From: Paenibacillus phyllosphaerae | GTDB lineage: Bacteria > Bacillota > Bacilli > Paenibacillales > Paenibacillaceae | Length of the DNA: 64,000 nucleotides | Assembly: GCF_014192105.1 (NCBI RefSeq) | Contig: NZ_JACHXK010000023.1 | Span: 31,096 to 95,095 of the forward strand | Reading direction: 5' to 3' | Part shown: positions 53,392-62,822 of the stretch, one piece after another | How the letters are laid out: each line of letters begins with the position of its first letter | Numbering within the stretch: the first letter of the stretch is position 1 | Made by a program: the position numbers and the translations under genes | The notes under the pieces: generated by a model | Databases searched by the model: none | What the model was told of the DNA's origin: nothing | The model's input: only the letters and a program-made list of their open reading frames with translations

Positions 53392-56300
53392 CTAAGGCTC
53401 GATTCTGCCGACGAAGAAGGTGGTAAAGACGCGTTCGCGCTCTTGGTTGCGCAGAACGATCGTATACCAGCCCGTCTTAGGGAAGACGACCTTAAACTGG
53501 CCGCTCGTTAATTGAGCATAAGTCAGCTTCGTTGCGATCAATTTCATTTGGCCTTCGCGGAACAAACCGGAGTAGTAATACAGGTCATAAGTGCCCCATG
53601 CATTGACCATCTCTTGGCCGCCGACTGCCATCGTGTTGAACTGCTGGATGCTGAAGGTCAGCTTGTTCGTATTGAACAGCGCCGATTCTCCGCTTGCGCT
53701 CGACAGAAGCGTCCCGTTGGCGAAGATGCGCATGCCTGCTTCGGCAACAACGACGACATCTTGCGTCACGCTAGTCGTATTGCCGACTTCATCGGTCGCC
53801 GTGTACGTGACGGTCTGACGCCCAAGCTTGGTCAGATCCAGTCCGCTTAATTCAACTTTGGTCCGATCTGCCGCCGACACATCATCGCTTACCGTATAAC
53901 CGCCTAAGTCGGAGCTTGCCTTAAAGTCCGCCTTATTCTGGATCACGGCTGACGATGCTTGATTCAGCGTAAGTTCCGGAGCTTTATTATCCAGGCCCTT
54001 AACCGTCACCGCTACCTTGCTCGTCCGGCCGAGCAGATCCGAGATCCCGATCTGTGTCGTGCCGTTGGCCGAGAATACGCGGGCGTACGAGTAGGTCCCG
54101 TCATCGCCGCTGATCTGGTTCGTATACGCGCCGTTCTCCATGATCGGCTTTACGCCGGCGAACACTTTGTTCGGCGCTTCAAGCTTGCCGCTCAGCGTAA
54201 CCTTCATGCGGCCCTTCGCATATTGCTCGCCGTTAATGGTGACAATCTGCTGATCCGGAATCGGATTGCCGGCTTCGTCAACGAACGCATAGGAGATGGT
54301 CTCCGGCGCGATCGCGTCGCTTGCCACATTGTCGACCTCGGTTTTGACCACCGTCGTATTGCCGTACTCGTCGGCAACCGTGAACGATACCGTACCGTTC
54401 TTCTCGACGACAACGCTGCTGTCCCCGCCGATTACTCGGATCGTTTTGTCGGAATTGTCATCCTTCACGACTTCCAGCTTGACGCCGGAAGCAAGCACGA
54501 CATTGCCGTTGTCCTCAATGGTGCCGAATGTCTCGCTGTTGTTCGTACCGTACGCGTAGGAGCGGACGATCTTGACCTTCGGCGACGACTTGTCGATATT
54601 GGCCACAGTAGCAGTCGCGCTGCCCATGTTGCCCGCTTCGTCACGGAACATGAATGTGAAGCTGCCGTTCTCCGTGAAGACGAAGGTGGATTGGCCGGCG
54701 TTATTCAGAATGACGACCGGCTCTGACGTGGAAGCCAGCTGAACCGGAACATTGCCTGATGTCCGCTCTGTAATCCGATATTCGATGGTGCCCTGAGGCG
54801 CGGTATCATCGATGTTGTTCACGACGGCATACAGGGTAGCTGTTCGCGTTGGATCGTTCAGATCCACAAGATCGAAGGAATAATAACCGTTCATCCGTAC
54901 CGTAAACACATTGCCCTTGCGGACCGGTACTTGCGGGTTCGTAGCCGAAGGCGTAACCTTGACGCCAAGCGGCGGCGTAATCTGAATCTCCACGCCCTGC
55001 ACCGAATTAATCGGGTTGAGCTTATTCAGCGAAGCAAGCGCGTATACCGGCGCTGTCGGCCCTAGCGAGGAGATGTCGGTCGTCTTCGCTTCCCCAATCA
55101 CGCCGCCAGGTGTCTTGAACTTCACTTGAATGCCGAGCTCGGCCAGATTATTCGTCGACACCTTCACCGAGACGAAATTCGTATAAGGACGCCATTTCAT
55201 CCACGATGTTCCCTTATCCGGGGATAAGGAGTATTCGTAGCCCCGCTTATCGATCGTGTCGAGCGCAAGTTCGATGACGGCGGTATAACCATCCGTATCA
55301 TCGCCGTACAGATCGATCAGTCTGGCGGTCGATTCGGCAGGAGGCGTATTGTCGTCTCCAGCTTTGGAAACCTTAAACATGTCCGAAGTGCTCGTGATCA
55401 CACTGTTGCCCGCGCCATCGACCGCTTTGACGAACAAACGGTAGTCCGCGATGTCGCCGCTCTGAAGCGCAGCGTTATCGATCGTTACTTTGCCGCTTGC
55501 CGGCAGGTCCTGCCAGCTTGCGTCATCCTCCGCGGGAGCGGCTTCTCCGTCCTTGACCCACAGATAAGATTTCGTCAGTCCGTCCGTGCTTAACGGCTCT
55601 TTGACAGTGACGATGACATCATGCGATTCCAGCGGGTAAGCGACACCGTTCTTGCTGAATGTCACTTCCGGCGCCGTATTATCGAAGTAATAGGCTTTGG
55701 CATAGTAGTAATAGCGGTCGCCTGCCTTCGCCATCACGTGGATATACTGCGTGCCCTGCTTGTCCGGCGAGGATGGAATCACATAGTGATGCGTCGAAGG
55801 ACTGCTCGGATCTACAACCTCTTGCAGCTCCGTATACTTGGATTCGGATGTTGGACGAATCGAGCTGTCCCCGAATGCATAAGCCACTTTGTCGGGCGTA
55901 ATACCGTCGATCTGGAAATCCACATCGTGGCTCTGCGCATAGCCCGTATCTGCATCCGGGTCGAAGCTAGCTACGACGCTTGCTTCCGAATTGACGACCG
56001 CTACCTTGCTCGTCCGCTGGGTGCTGACGTTGCCAGCCTTGTCCTCTGCTTGGACGTAAAGTTCATATTCGCCGTCCTCGAACACTTCATTCTGCGTCGA
56101 AGTCAGGAACGATCCGCCAGCAAGCGTAACCGGCTTCCAGTCGATGTCATTCGGCTTAGCGCCGGCTGCAACCCACTGATACGTGACTTTGTCGATACCG
56201 CTGTGCGGATCGGCAACGTTCGTCGTTAACTCGACGTTCATCGTGCCGTCGCCGGAATACTCGCTGAATGTGATGTCCGGCCCCTTGTTATCGATGGCGA

Positions 56301-58614
56301 TCGGCGTCACGTTATACGTCCAGTTCGAGTCCACTTGCTTGAAATCGCTCAGCGGCCAGAGCGACATATCGCCGTATTGACCTACGGCTGCTAGCGCCTT
56401 ATTGTCCGCATAGAAGATGCGATCTGCTTCGGAAGAGCCGCTAGGAAGCTCTTCCTTCCAGGCTTTGTACTGCGCTTCATTCTGTTCTTTGAAGTTATCT
56501 CTCTTCTCGTACTGCATGAGCTCGCGGGCCGAATCCCAGGACATATCCGCTGTCCAGGCATGCAAGTACCAGATCCCGCTTCCATTGGCCGCGAGCGCTT
56601 CAGCGGGAGGAGCGATCATGTTGGTCTTGTTGTTGGCGACTTGCAGTTGCACGTTCTCGAAGCCCTCAGGATATAGATCCTCGCTCGGCTGCTTGGCCGA
56701 GAGGGAGTAGCGCTTGATCGCGGCCCACTGGTCCGATTCTTTCCCCAGGAACGGATCGTCCGCGTTCTGGCTCCAATAGTAGTAGACCAGACCGACGGAA
56801 GGGGAAGCTCCCCCTGTCATGTTCGATGGACGGTAAATCCCTTGGCTTGGCCGTTCCTCACCGCGAACCGCCGTGAGAGGGTCCAGTTGCGGAATCTTCA
56901 GCGTTGCGTCATTCGCATCGATCGTGACTTTGCCGTTCTTCCGGTAGAGATTGTCCGTCGCACCGTCAGCTTCGTAACGGAAGCCGATCTCGGGCGGCGT
57001 ATTATCAATGCCGAGCTGCGCCCAATCAATGGTCGAATTGACCAGCGACGTATCGCCGTCCGTATGCTCGCCGAGCAGATTCGCCGGCTGGATGAGCAGA
57101 TTGCCCGCATAATCGGAGATGACGTCTTTGTCGGAATAGCCCGGCTTGCTCTCGTTCGTCAGCGAGATGACTTTAAGCAGCGGGGTTTCTTCGATCAAGC
57201 CTTCCGAGATCTCCACGCGGAATGTCCACGTATCCGTGTTCTGGCCCCCCGTGTACTTGGCCTTAAGACCGTTGTTCAGGTGGATGAACGTATCGTTGAC
57301 ATTCCAGCCTTCCTTGATCATGGCTTCCTCGGTGAATTTAATCGTAAACTCGATGACGTCGTTATCGTTTAACGTGACGCCTGTTACGATCTCCGGCGTT
57401 ATACCGTTGCCCGATTTCGTATATTTCGGCGCGACGCCGTCGATAATAACCCGGTATCCGCCATTGCGGTAATCGAACGGATTAACCGTCTTGCCTTTCA
57501 GGTACACGTTGCTGTTCAAGCTCGCTCTGTTCGGGAAATCGGTCGATGCGACGTTACCCGCGGCATCCGCCATTACAGCGCCATAGAACTTCTGCTCCAT
57601 GGACTGGTCGATCAGCGAACCCGAGAACTCGCCGGTAATGCGCGGCTCAATCGGATTGTTGCCGCTGTTGTGATATCTAGAACCTACATACTGGTATACA
57701 ATGTCTTTTTGAAGCGTCTTGAGATTATTGGCGTTATACGACAAATTCGTCAAGTACATCTGCTCTCCCGCGGCCGGCAACCCTGTGCCGTCCGGGTTAG
57801 TAAACAATGGGTGTCGCAGGAAGTGGTCGCTCATATTCGCGCTTATCGCCGTTGGCCTTACAGGTTCGCTGAAGTTGTAGGCAAGCGTAATATGCTCTTG
57901 CTGCTTAACATACAGCTCCATCTGATTGATCTTGGCGTTGTTCCGCTCATTGCCGTCGCCTGTGAATGTGTAGCCTTCCATCACGGGACGCTCTTTGTCC
58001 TCGAACTTCATGTACAGACCGCGAACGCCCGTCGGACCTTTATCGTCTTTTTCGCCACCAACCGTAATGGTGATGACGGACTCAGGCGTAATCGTAATCG
58101 TCTCCGCTCTGGCCCCTAAGTTCCGGCCTTCAATAATGGTCTGCGTCGACTTCCCGTCGAAGTGTGTAATTAAGATGTCCGATACGCGGGTCCATGTCGT
58201 AAAGCCCATAAAAGACCCCTCATAGTGCGCAAGTCCGCTGAAGCCAATTTTCAGCTTGGCATGACCGCTCTGGGCCAAATCCCTCAGCGTGGCGTTCTTG
58301 GAGACGTCCAGCACGAACGTATCTGCCGATCCGCCGTTTGCTCCTGCGAACACGCTGCCGTCGATCCAGTCAATGTTAGTACCGGATTTTAGCTCATGTT
58401 CGAAGCCTTCCGTTCTGTTGTTGTTGAAATTGACGAATGCATTGGTCGCTTCGTATTTCGTATTACCAATCGTTGTACCTGCGCCGAATTGCACCTCGAT
58501 ATCATCTGCTCTTGCCATTGCTGCATATATCTGCCCGTTTACCGGTAGCAGCGTCATGACAATCGAGACGATAAGAAGCAGGCTTATATACTTCTGCTGC
58601 CTCCGCTCCCACAT
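53392..58614 (-). CDS. Giant secreted Ig-like repeat protein
   Basis: 1740 residues. A signal peptide follows a basic start (WERRQQKYISLLLIVSIVMTLLP...YAA). The rest is a chain of bacterial Ig-like and OmpL47-type domains marked by DNTPPEIGF, DNKGPDITF, DNTAPEVTF and VKAVDGAGN-like strand ends. A HYR/DUF5011-like repeat occurs near the end (YTATDEVGNTTSVTQDVVVV), and the C-terminal about 100 residues form a separate domain ending in VFTTFFVGRIEP. There is no SLH or sortase signal, so it must be held by other proteins or released. It is the first of the three giants. The start ATG is about 11 bases from GGAGGG, longer than ideal. Confidence 0.88.
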   Translation of the reverse strand: MWERRQQKYISLLLIVSIVMTLLPVNGQIYAAMARADDIEVQFGAGTTIGNTKYEATNAFVNFNNNRTEGFEHELKSGTNIDWIDGSVFAGANGGSADTFVLDVSKNATLRDLAQSGHAKLKIGFSGLAHYEGSFMGFTTWTRVSDILITHFDGKSTQTIIEGRNLGARAETITITPESVITITVGGEKDDKGPTGVRGLYMKFEDKERPVMEGYTFTGDGNERNNAKINQMELYVKQQEHITLAYNFSEPVRPTAISANMSDHFLRHPLFTNPDGTGLPAAGEQMYLTNLSYNANNLKTLQKDIVYQYVGSRYHNSGNNPIEPRITGEFSGSLIDQSMEQKFYGAVMADAAGNVASTDFPNRASLNSNVYLKGKTVNPFDYRNGGYRVIIDGVAPKYTKSGNGITPEIVTGVTLNDNDVIEFTIKFTEEAMIKEGWNVNDTFIHLNNGLKAKYTGGQNTDTWTFRVEISEGLIEETPLLKVISLTNESKPGYSDKDVISDYAGNLLIQPANLLGEHTDGDTSLVNSTIDWAQLGIDNTPPEIGFRYEADGATDNLYRKNGKVTIDANDATLKIPQLDPLTAVRGEERPSQGIYRPSNMTGGASPSVGLVYYYWSQNADDPFLGKESDQWAAIKRYSLSAKQPSEDLYPEGFENVQLQVANNKTNMIAPPAEALAANGSGIWYLHAWTADMSWDSARELMQYEKRDNFKEQNEAQYKAWKEELPSGSSEADRIFYADNKALAAVGQYGDMSLWPLSDFKQVDSNWTYNVTPIAIDNKGPDITFSEYSGDGTMNVELTTNVADPHSGIDKVTYQWVAAGAKPNDIDWKPVTLAGGSFLTSTQNEVFEDGEYELYVQAEDKAGNVSTQRTSKVAVVNSEASVVASFDPDADTGYAQSHDVDFQIDGITPDKVAYAFGDSSIRPTSESKYTELQEVVDPSSPSTHHYVIPSSPDKQGTQYIHVMAKAGDRYYYYAKAYYFDNTAPEVTFSKNGVAYPLESHDVIVTVKEPLSTDGLTKSYLWVKDGEAAPAEDDASWQDLPASGKVTIDNAALQSGDIADYRLFVKAVDGAGNSVITSTSDMFKVSKAGDDNTPPAESTARLIDLYGDDTDGYTAVIELALDTIDKRGYEYSLSPDKGTSWMKWRPYTNFVSVKVSTNNLAELGIQVKFKTPGGVIGEAKTTDISSLGPTAPVYALASLNKLNPINSVQGVEIQITPPLGVKVTPSATNPQVPVRKGNVFTVRMNGYYSFDLVDLNDPTRTATLYAVVNNIDDTAPQGTIEYRITERTSGNVPVQLASTSEPVVILNNAGQSTFVFTENGSFTFMFRDEAGNMGSATATVANIDKSSPKVKIVRSYAYGTNNSETFGTIEDNGNVVLASGVKLEVVKDDNSDKTIRVIGGDSSVVVEKNGTVSFTVADEYGNTTVVKTEVDNVASDAIAPETISYAFVDEAGNPIPDQQIVTINGEQYAKGRMKVTLSGKLEAPNKVFAGVKPIMENGAYTNQISGDDGTYSYARVFSANGTTQIGISDLLGRTSKVAVTVKGLDNKAPELTLNQASSAVIQNKADFKASSDLGGYTVSDDVSAADRTKVELSGLDLTKLGRQTVTYTATDEVGNTTSVTQDVVVVAEAGMRIFANGTLLSSASGESALFNTNKLTFSIQQFNTMAVGGQEMVNAWGTYDLYYYSGLFREGQMKLIATKLTYAQLTSGQFKVVFPKTGWYTIVLRNQERERVFTTFFVGRIEP

Positions 58615-58767
58615 AAAACCGACATCCCTCCACCATTACCTCAAATAAATTAGTTCGACAAAATATAACAAATTTCGACACTATAAAGGCGCGACCAGCC
58701 CCTTCATGTTCTATATCGGCAGTCTATCATTTATTGTTTAATAAATTCTACACTCATATCTATCCAT

Positions 58768-58795
58768 TTCGTATGTGAGTTTTACTACACTATGA
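58768..58795 (-). promoter_or_regulatory. SigE-like promoter candidate upstream of the giant cluster
   Basis: Minus strand: TCATAGT, 13 bases, CATACGAA, against the sporulation SigE pattern KMATATT-N13/14-CATACAHT (6 of 7 and 6 of 8 matches). It lies about 150 bases before the start of the first giant. A direct repeat TGTCGAA (58654-58660 and 58674-58680, 20 bases apart) lies between. Both are weak evidence by eye. Confidence 0.3.
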
Positions 58796-58805
58796 GGCAT
58801 GCAAA

Positions 58806-58859
58806 AATCCCCTAACAGCAACAGGTTGGATCCTTTCACCTGACTGCTATAAGGGGAAT
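58806..58859 (-). terminator. Terminator of the RCC1/stalk gene
   Basis: ATTCCCCT and AGGGGATT enclose further pairing (AGCA.. CAGGT / ACCTG ..TGCT) and are followed on the minus strand by TTTTTG. It is 32 bases past the stop, so the giant cluster has its own promoter. Confidence 0.8.
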
Positions 58860-58890
58860 CTATTCGAGCTAGCTTCGGTCTGTTGACCTC

Positions 58891-60360
58891 TTACTTTGAA
58901 ACGTACAATTCATGCGTCTTCGCATCCCAGTCGGCCTGCAAGCCCAGATAGGTTAAGAGCTGATAGGGAGCCGTCTGCCATCGGGCGGCCGGCGTTCCGG
59001 AATCGCGGTACAATCCCGAGATGATCGGATCGTTCAGTTGCTCGCCATTCAGCTTCAGATTAAGCTTCCCGTCTATGAACTGCACGGTCAGCGTCTTGTC
59101 GTCCTTCGTTAAGGTGTAACCGCCGCCTGGGGTCAACCAATCAATCCGGATGCCCGCGGCAGGCGCGAACAGCTTAATCGGCAGCCACGCCGTACCTCCC
59201 GCTTCAATAGAAGGAACAATCGTACTGAAGAGCTGACCGTTCACGAACACATCGACGCCAGGCTTAACTTGTACCGGCTTATACACCATTCCGTCGGGAG
59301 CGGACGTCTCGCTGCCGGTCTCATACCATTGATTCGCGCCCCAGCCCCAAATATGGCCCTCTCGGTCGAGAGCGAGCGTATGATAGCTTTCTGCGCTAAA
59401 AGCTTGCAAGGCCGGCAGCCCGGTCGTTCGATACGCTTTGCCGCTGGCCGTTATGCTGTAGAGCGCGCCGTCTTCGGTCAGCAGTTGGGCTTTCTTATAG
59501 CCGAAGGCGAAGTCCTTGACCCGGTAGCCGCTAAATACTCGAGTCGGCTTCTGTCGGTAAGCCAGCATCTTAGCTGTGCTGGCAGTTGAAGCTTGCGAGT
59601 CGATCAGCCAGCTCCAGACCTGGCCTTTTGCGTCGATGGCGTAACCGCCTTCCGAAGAGCCGACAGCCTTGCGAATATTCGTCAGCCCCGCCAGCTTGAA
59701 CGGTTCGCCGGTGACCCAGTTGTTATGCGGTTGATCATACTTGAAGGGCCACGTGTATAGCGAACCATCTCTGGCAATGGCATGATTGACCGTGAGCGAG
59801 GCGATATTGCTCAGCCCGGCAAGCCGAGTCGGCTTCACATCGGCCATATCATCGCGCGACTTGCGGATCCACGAAACGACCGTCCCGTCTTGCAGCAGCG
59901 CAAGGGCCGAATGGTCATACGAGGCAACGGCTTTGACGCCAGATAATCCCTTGACTTGCCGTGGAAGAACGGACTCCCCATAGTCCAACGGATCTTTGCC
60001 CCACTCCCACACCGTTCCGTCTTTTTTGACCGCTAATTGGTAGCCTTCTATCCCATCTACGGAAATAGATACGATATCGGTCAATCCTTGCAACCGGATC
60101 GGGTAAGGGTACCATAGCTTGGTCGGCGTCTTCTCGGTCCCCATCTCGCCATGAATATTCCGCCCCCATGTCCATACCGTTCCATCCTTGCGGAGGGCGA
60201 CGGAATAGAATAATCCGGCAGCGACTTGTATGAACAGCTTGCCGGTAGAAGCTTCAGCCGCGCGGGCGGCCGGCGTATACGAGGTGAGCAGAATCATGAC
60301 TGCGAGAATTGCTGCTAGCGTTTTTCGATATACCGTCCTTGGTGCTAATGGGGTAGACAA
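58891..60360 (-). CDS. Secreted RCC1-propeller protein with stalk domains
   Basis: 489 residues from the TTG at 60360, 11 bases after AAGGAGG; a longer frame upstream lacks a site. The signal peptide is KTLAAILAVMILLTS...ARAAE. RCC1-type propeller blades follow: VALRKDGTVWTWGRN, LAVKKDGTVWEWGKD, ALALLQDGTVVSW, LALDREGHIWGWGANQW. The C-terminal 120 residues form copper amine oxidase N-like stalk domains (DVFVNGQLFSTIV...GTAWLPIKLFAPAAG). It is likely wall-associated and binds a ligand rather than acting as an enzyme. It precedes the giants in the same orientation but is separated from them by a terminator. Confidence 0.85.
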   Translation of the reverse strand: MSTPLAPRTVYRKTLAAILAVMILLTSYTPAARAAEASTGKLFIQVAAGLFYSVALRKDGTVWTWGRNIHGEMGTEKTPTKLWYPYPIRLQGLTDIVSISVDGIEGYQLAVKKDGTVWEWGKDPLDYGESVLPRQVKGLSGVKAVASYDHSALALLQDGTVVSWIRKSRDDMADVKPTRLAGLSNIASLTVNHAIARDGSLYTWPFKYDQPHNNWVTGEPFKLAGLTNIRKAVGSSEGGYAIDAKGQVWSWLIDSQASTASTAKMLAYRQKPTRVFSGYRVKDFAFGYKKAQLLTEDGALYSITASGKAYRTTGLPALQAFSAESYHTLALDREGHIWGWGANQWYETGSETSAPDGMVYKPVQVKPGVDVFVNGQLFSTIVPSIEAGGTAWLPIKLFAPAAGIRIDWLTPGGGYTLTKDDKTLTVQFIDGKLNLKLNGEQLNDPIISGLYRDSGTPAARWQTAPYQLLTYLGLQADWDAKTHELYVSK

Positions 60361-60443
60361 GGTGACGATGCCCTCCTTATTTTCGAATACCCTTATAACG
60401 GAAATAATAGGATAATGTTGCAATCGAGCAGATGAAAAATAGA

Positions 60444-60472
60444 AAGACCGAGTACACTTAGTCCTCGGTCTT
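60444..60472 (-). terminator. Terminator overlapping the end of a small gene
   Basis: Stem AAGACCGAG / CTCGGTCTT with an 11-base loop containing the stop codon of the 57-residue protein; TTCTATTTTTC follows on the minus strand. Confidence 0.85.
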
Positions 60473-60631
60473 GTTGGGGTCCGTCATATATAGTTTGGTG
60501 CCGCCCTGCACCCCTGAAGCAGAATGCTCCGGCTCTACCCGACTCGACTGGTAGATGGCTATAGCTGCCACGACAAGCGCCGCCGCTAGGAATAAGATGA
60601 ACTGGATCCTCTTTAATTTATATTTGGTCAT
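60458..60631 (-). CDS. Small single-pass membrane protein
   Basis: 57 residues, ATG after GGAGG with a 10-base spacer. A basic N-terminus (MTKYKLKRIQ) and one membrane segment (FILFLAAALVVAAIAIY) are followed by a short polar tail (VEPEHSASGVQGGTKLYMTDPNKTED). It ends inside its own terminator stem. It follows the 66-residue membrane protein gene by 23 bases, so they form a two-gene operon. Family unknown. Confidence 0.72.
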   Translation of the reverse strand: MTKYKLKRIQFILFLAAALVVAAIAIYQSSRVEPEHSASGVQGGTKLYMTDPNKTED

Positions 60632-60654
60632 CGCTCAACTGCCTCCTTCCCGTG

Positions 60655-60855
60655 CTAGTGCCCTTCATAATGTGCATGATCGCTCGTTAAGATCGTGATG
60701 CCCATTAAGCCGAGAAACACCGCCAGCACAAGAAGTACGCCCCCGACCCACCACAAATGCCGATGCGTCGATGACAAGCGGGAACGCAGCATAAACCGCA
60801 GTCCCAATACCGCCAACACAAGCACCATCAATCCCACGTACACCCCATCCGACAT
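60655..60855 (-). CDS. Small two-helix membrane protein
   Basis: 66 residues with two predicted helices (VYVGLMVLVLAVLGLRFML; LWWVGGVLLVLAVFLGLMGIT) and a His-rich tail (HAHYEGH). The Shine-Dalgarno is poor. A GTG four codons in is an alternative start. It is followed closely by the 57-residue membrane protein gene. Function unknown. Confidence 0.6.
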   Translation of the reverse strand: MSDGVYVGLMVLVLAVLGLRFMLRSRLSSTHRHLWWVGGVLLVLAVFLGLMGITILTSDHAHYEGH

Positions 60856-60925
60856 ACAACCACGTCCATTTCCATAACCTGTTGTACGTTAGACGAGCGA
60901 GCCGGGAATTAGGTTGCTGTTGAGG

Positions 60926-61687
60926 TTACAAAAGAAGACTGCGTTTCGTGAAGCCTTCGTACATTTTGCGAGCGGCTTCCTTCGCTTCGAGCGCCGTAAG
61001 CTCCAACCGATCACTTGTACCGCCGAAACCGACTTCTTGCTTGCCTGCGCTCAGATCGCTAAACACCGAGTCGGCGAATTCGTCGATCGGCGCTCCGAAC
61101 GTATGCAGGCCCGCTCCGCCCAGATCGGTATTCACGGCAGGAGGCAGCACCTCGATCACCTCGACGTTCGTCCGCGCCAGTTGGATGCGCAGGCTGACCG
61201 TGAAGGAATGCAGCGCCGCCTTGGTTGCGCTGTAGATCGGCACCCATGCGCCTGGCGTAATCGCAAGGCCTGAAGATACATTGATGATGGCCCCGTGTGG
61301 TTGCTTGCGTAGTTGAGGCAAGAGCAGTGTGGCCAGATGGACGGGGGCTTCAAAGTTGGCCGCAATTTCATTTTGGTAGTACGCCCAATCCTCGGAGGCC
61401 GATTCCAACTCCACCCGCTGCTGGATACCCGCATTATTGATAAGCACGTTGCAGGTCGGATGATACTCCGCCACCCATTTTGCCAGCGCAATACGATCGT
61501 CGGCATTCGCAATATCGCATACTTTCGTATAAAGCTGAGGGTGCTTGTCCTTCGCTTCCTGCAGCTTGTCCGCACGCCGGCCGCAGATAAGCACCTTATT
61601 GTCCGCCTTCAGGAATCGCTCCGCAAGCGCAAGACCAATTCCCGACGCTCCGCCTGTAATCAGTACCGTATTGCCGGAAGTTTGCAT
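60926..61687 (-). CDS. Short-chain dehydrogenase/reductase, DltE-like
   Basis: 253 residues from the ATG at 61687, eight bases after GGGGAGG. The NAD(P)-binding motif TGGASGIG is at 11-18, NNAG at 84-87, and the catalytic Ser138, Tyr152 and Lys156 (INVSSG; YSATKAALH) are in place, with the Asn of the tetrad also likely. It resembles the DltE/YvaG-type oxidoreductases. Substrate unknown, cytoplasmic. It lies 47 bases after the D-2-hydroxyacid dehydrogenase gene on the same strand, so both are probably co-transcribed. Confidence 0.92.
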   Translation of the reverse strand: MQTSGNTVLITGGASGIGLALAERFLKADNKVLICGRRADKLQEAKDKHPQLYTKVCDIANADDRIALAKWVAEYHPTCNVLINNAGIQQRVELESASEDWAYYQNEIAANFEAPVHLATLLLPQLRKQPHGAIINVSSGLAITPGAWVPIYSATKAALHSFTVSLRIQLARTNVEVIEVLPPAVNTDLGGAGLHTFGAPIDEFADSVFSDLSAGKQEVGFGGTSDRLELTALEAKEAARKMYEGFTKRSLLL

Positions 61688-61734
61688 CGATATATCCTCC
61701 CCATTGTTAAGTGGCATTGCGAACGTTCAACGGA

Positions 61735-62691
61735 TCAGATCAGCTTGCGAATCGGGTTGCCAGACAGATAGGCTTCGATATCGGCAACCGCGTCGGTATA
61801 GAAAGCTTCATAATTCGCCTGTGACACATAACCGATATGCGGCGTAGTGAGCAGGTTCGGCAGCGTCCGAAACACGCTATCCTTCGGCAACGGCTCAACC
61901 TCGAACACATCTACCGCGGCGCCGGCGATCCAGCCGCTCCGCAACGCCTCGGCAAGCGCACTCTGATCCACGATCGGAGCGCGGGATGTATTGACCAGAT
62001 AAGCCGAAGTACGCATACGCCTCAGCTCGTCGGCACGAATCAGCCCTCTCGTCCTGTCGCTTAACACCAGATGAATGGACACAAAATCGCTGTTCTCCAA
62101 CAGCTCCTCTTTGGAAGCCGCCAATGTCGCGCCAACCTCGTCAGCACGCTCCTGCGTTAAGTTCTGGCTCCACGCGATCACATTCATGCCGAACGCCTGG
62201 CCGAATTTCGCGATCCTGCTGCCTTGATTGCCGAGACCCAGCACACCAAGCGTCTTCCCATACAGATCCGCGCCGACCGTGCTCTGCCACCCGCCGCTTC
62301 GAATCGCGTTATGCTCCTGCACGATGTTGCGGGCCAGTCCCAATAGCAGCGCCCAAGTCAGCTCGGCGGTTGCATTGCCCGCGCTTCCCGTTCCGCAAAC
62401 GGTCACCCCTTGCGAAGCAGCAGCGGCGAGATCGATCGATGCATTGCGCATACCTGTCGTAACCAGCAGCTTCAACCGGGGAAGCTTGGACAGCAGCGAT
62501 GCGCCGAATGGCGTCCGCTCCCGCATGATCACGACAATCTCGCAATCGGCGATCTGTTCGATTAATTCATCCTGTTGGTCGATATGCTTGTCGAACCTTT
62601 TGACCTCTACCTGATCCAGAATGCCCGACCAATCCGCGGCTTCCAAGGCGACTTGCTGGTAATCGTCCAATATCGAGCATTTCAGCTTCAT
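61735..62691 (-). CDS. D-2-hydroxyacid dehydrogenase family protein
   Basis: 318 residues, ATG after AGGAGG with a 9-base spacer. The NAD-binding Rossmann motif is GVLGLGNQGS (Gly152-Gly157). The catalytic set Arg237 (TSRAPIVD), Glu266 (EVEPLP) and His285 (TPHIGYV) is complete. It should reduce or oxidise a 2-keto or D-2-hydroxy acid with NAD(H). It is similar in length to glycerate/phosphoglycerate-like dehydrogenases; no C-terminal ACT domain is present. First gene of a two-gene unit with the SDR. Confidence 0.92.
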   Translation of the reverse strand: MKLKCSILDDYQQVALEAADWSGILDQVEVKRFDKHIDQQDELIEQIADCEIVVIMRERTPFGASLLSKLPRLKLLVTTGMRNASIDLAAAASQGVTVCGTGSAGNATAELTWALLLGLARNIVQEHNAIRSGGWQSTVGADLYGKTLGVLGLGNQGSRIAKFGQAFGMNVIAWSQNLTQERADEVGATLAASKEELLENSDFVSIHLVLSDRTRGLIRADELRRMRTSAYLVNTSRAPIVDQSALAEALRSGWIAGAAVDVFEVEPLPKDSVFRTLPNLLTTPHIGYVSQANYEAFYTDAVADIEAYLSGNPIRKLI

Positions 62692-62822
62692 CTTGACGTT
62701 CCTCCTGTACAGTTAGTAGGATCCCGGTAATAGAACTATATTAACATACCGCCATTGCGTTACATATTCTGGTTGTTACCCGTCAGGAGCAACCATATAA
62801 TGAGCTCAAGGAGAGTGATTTT

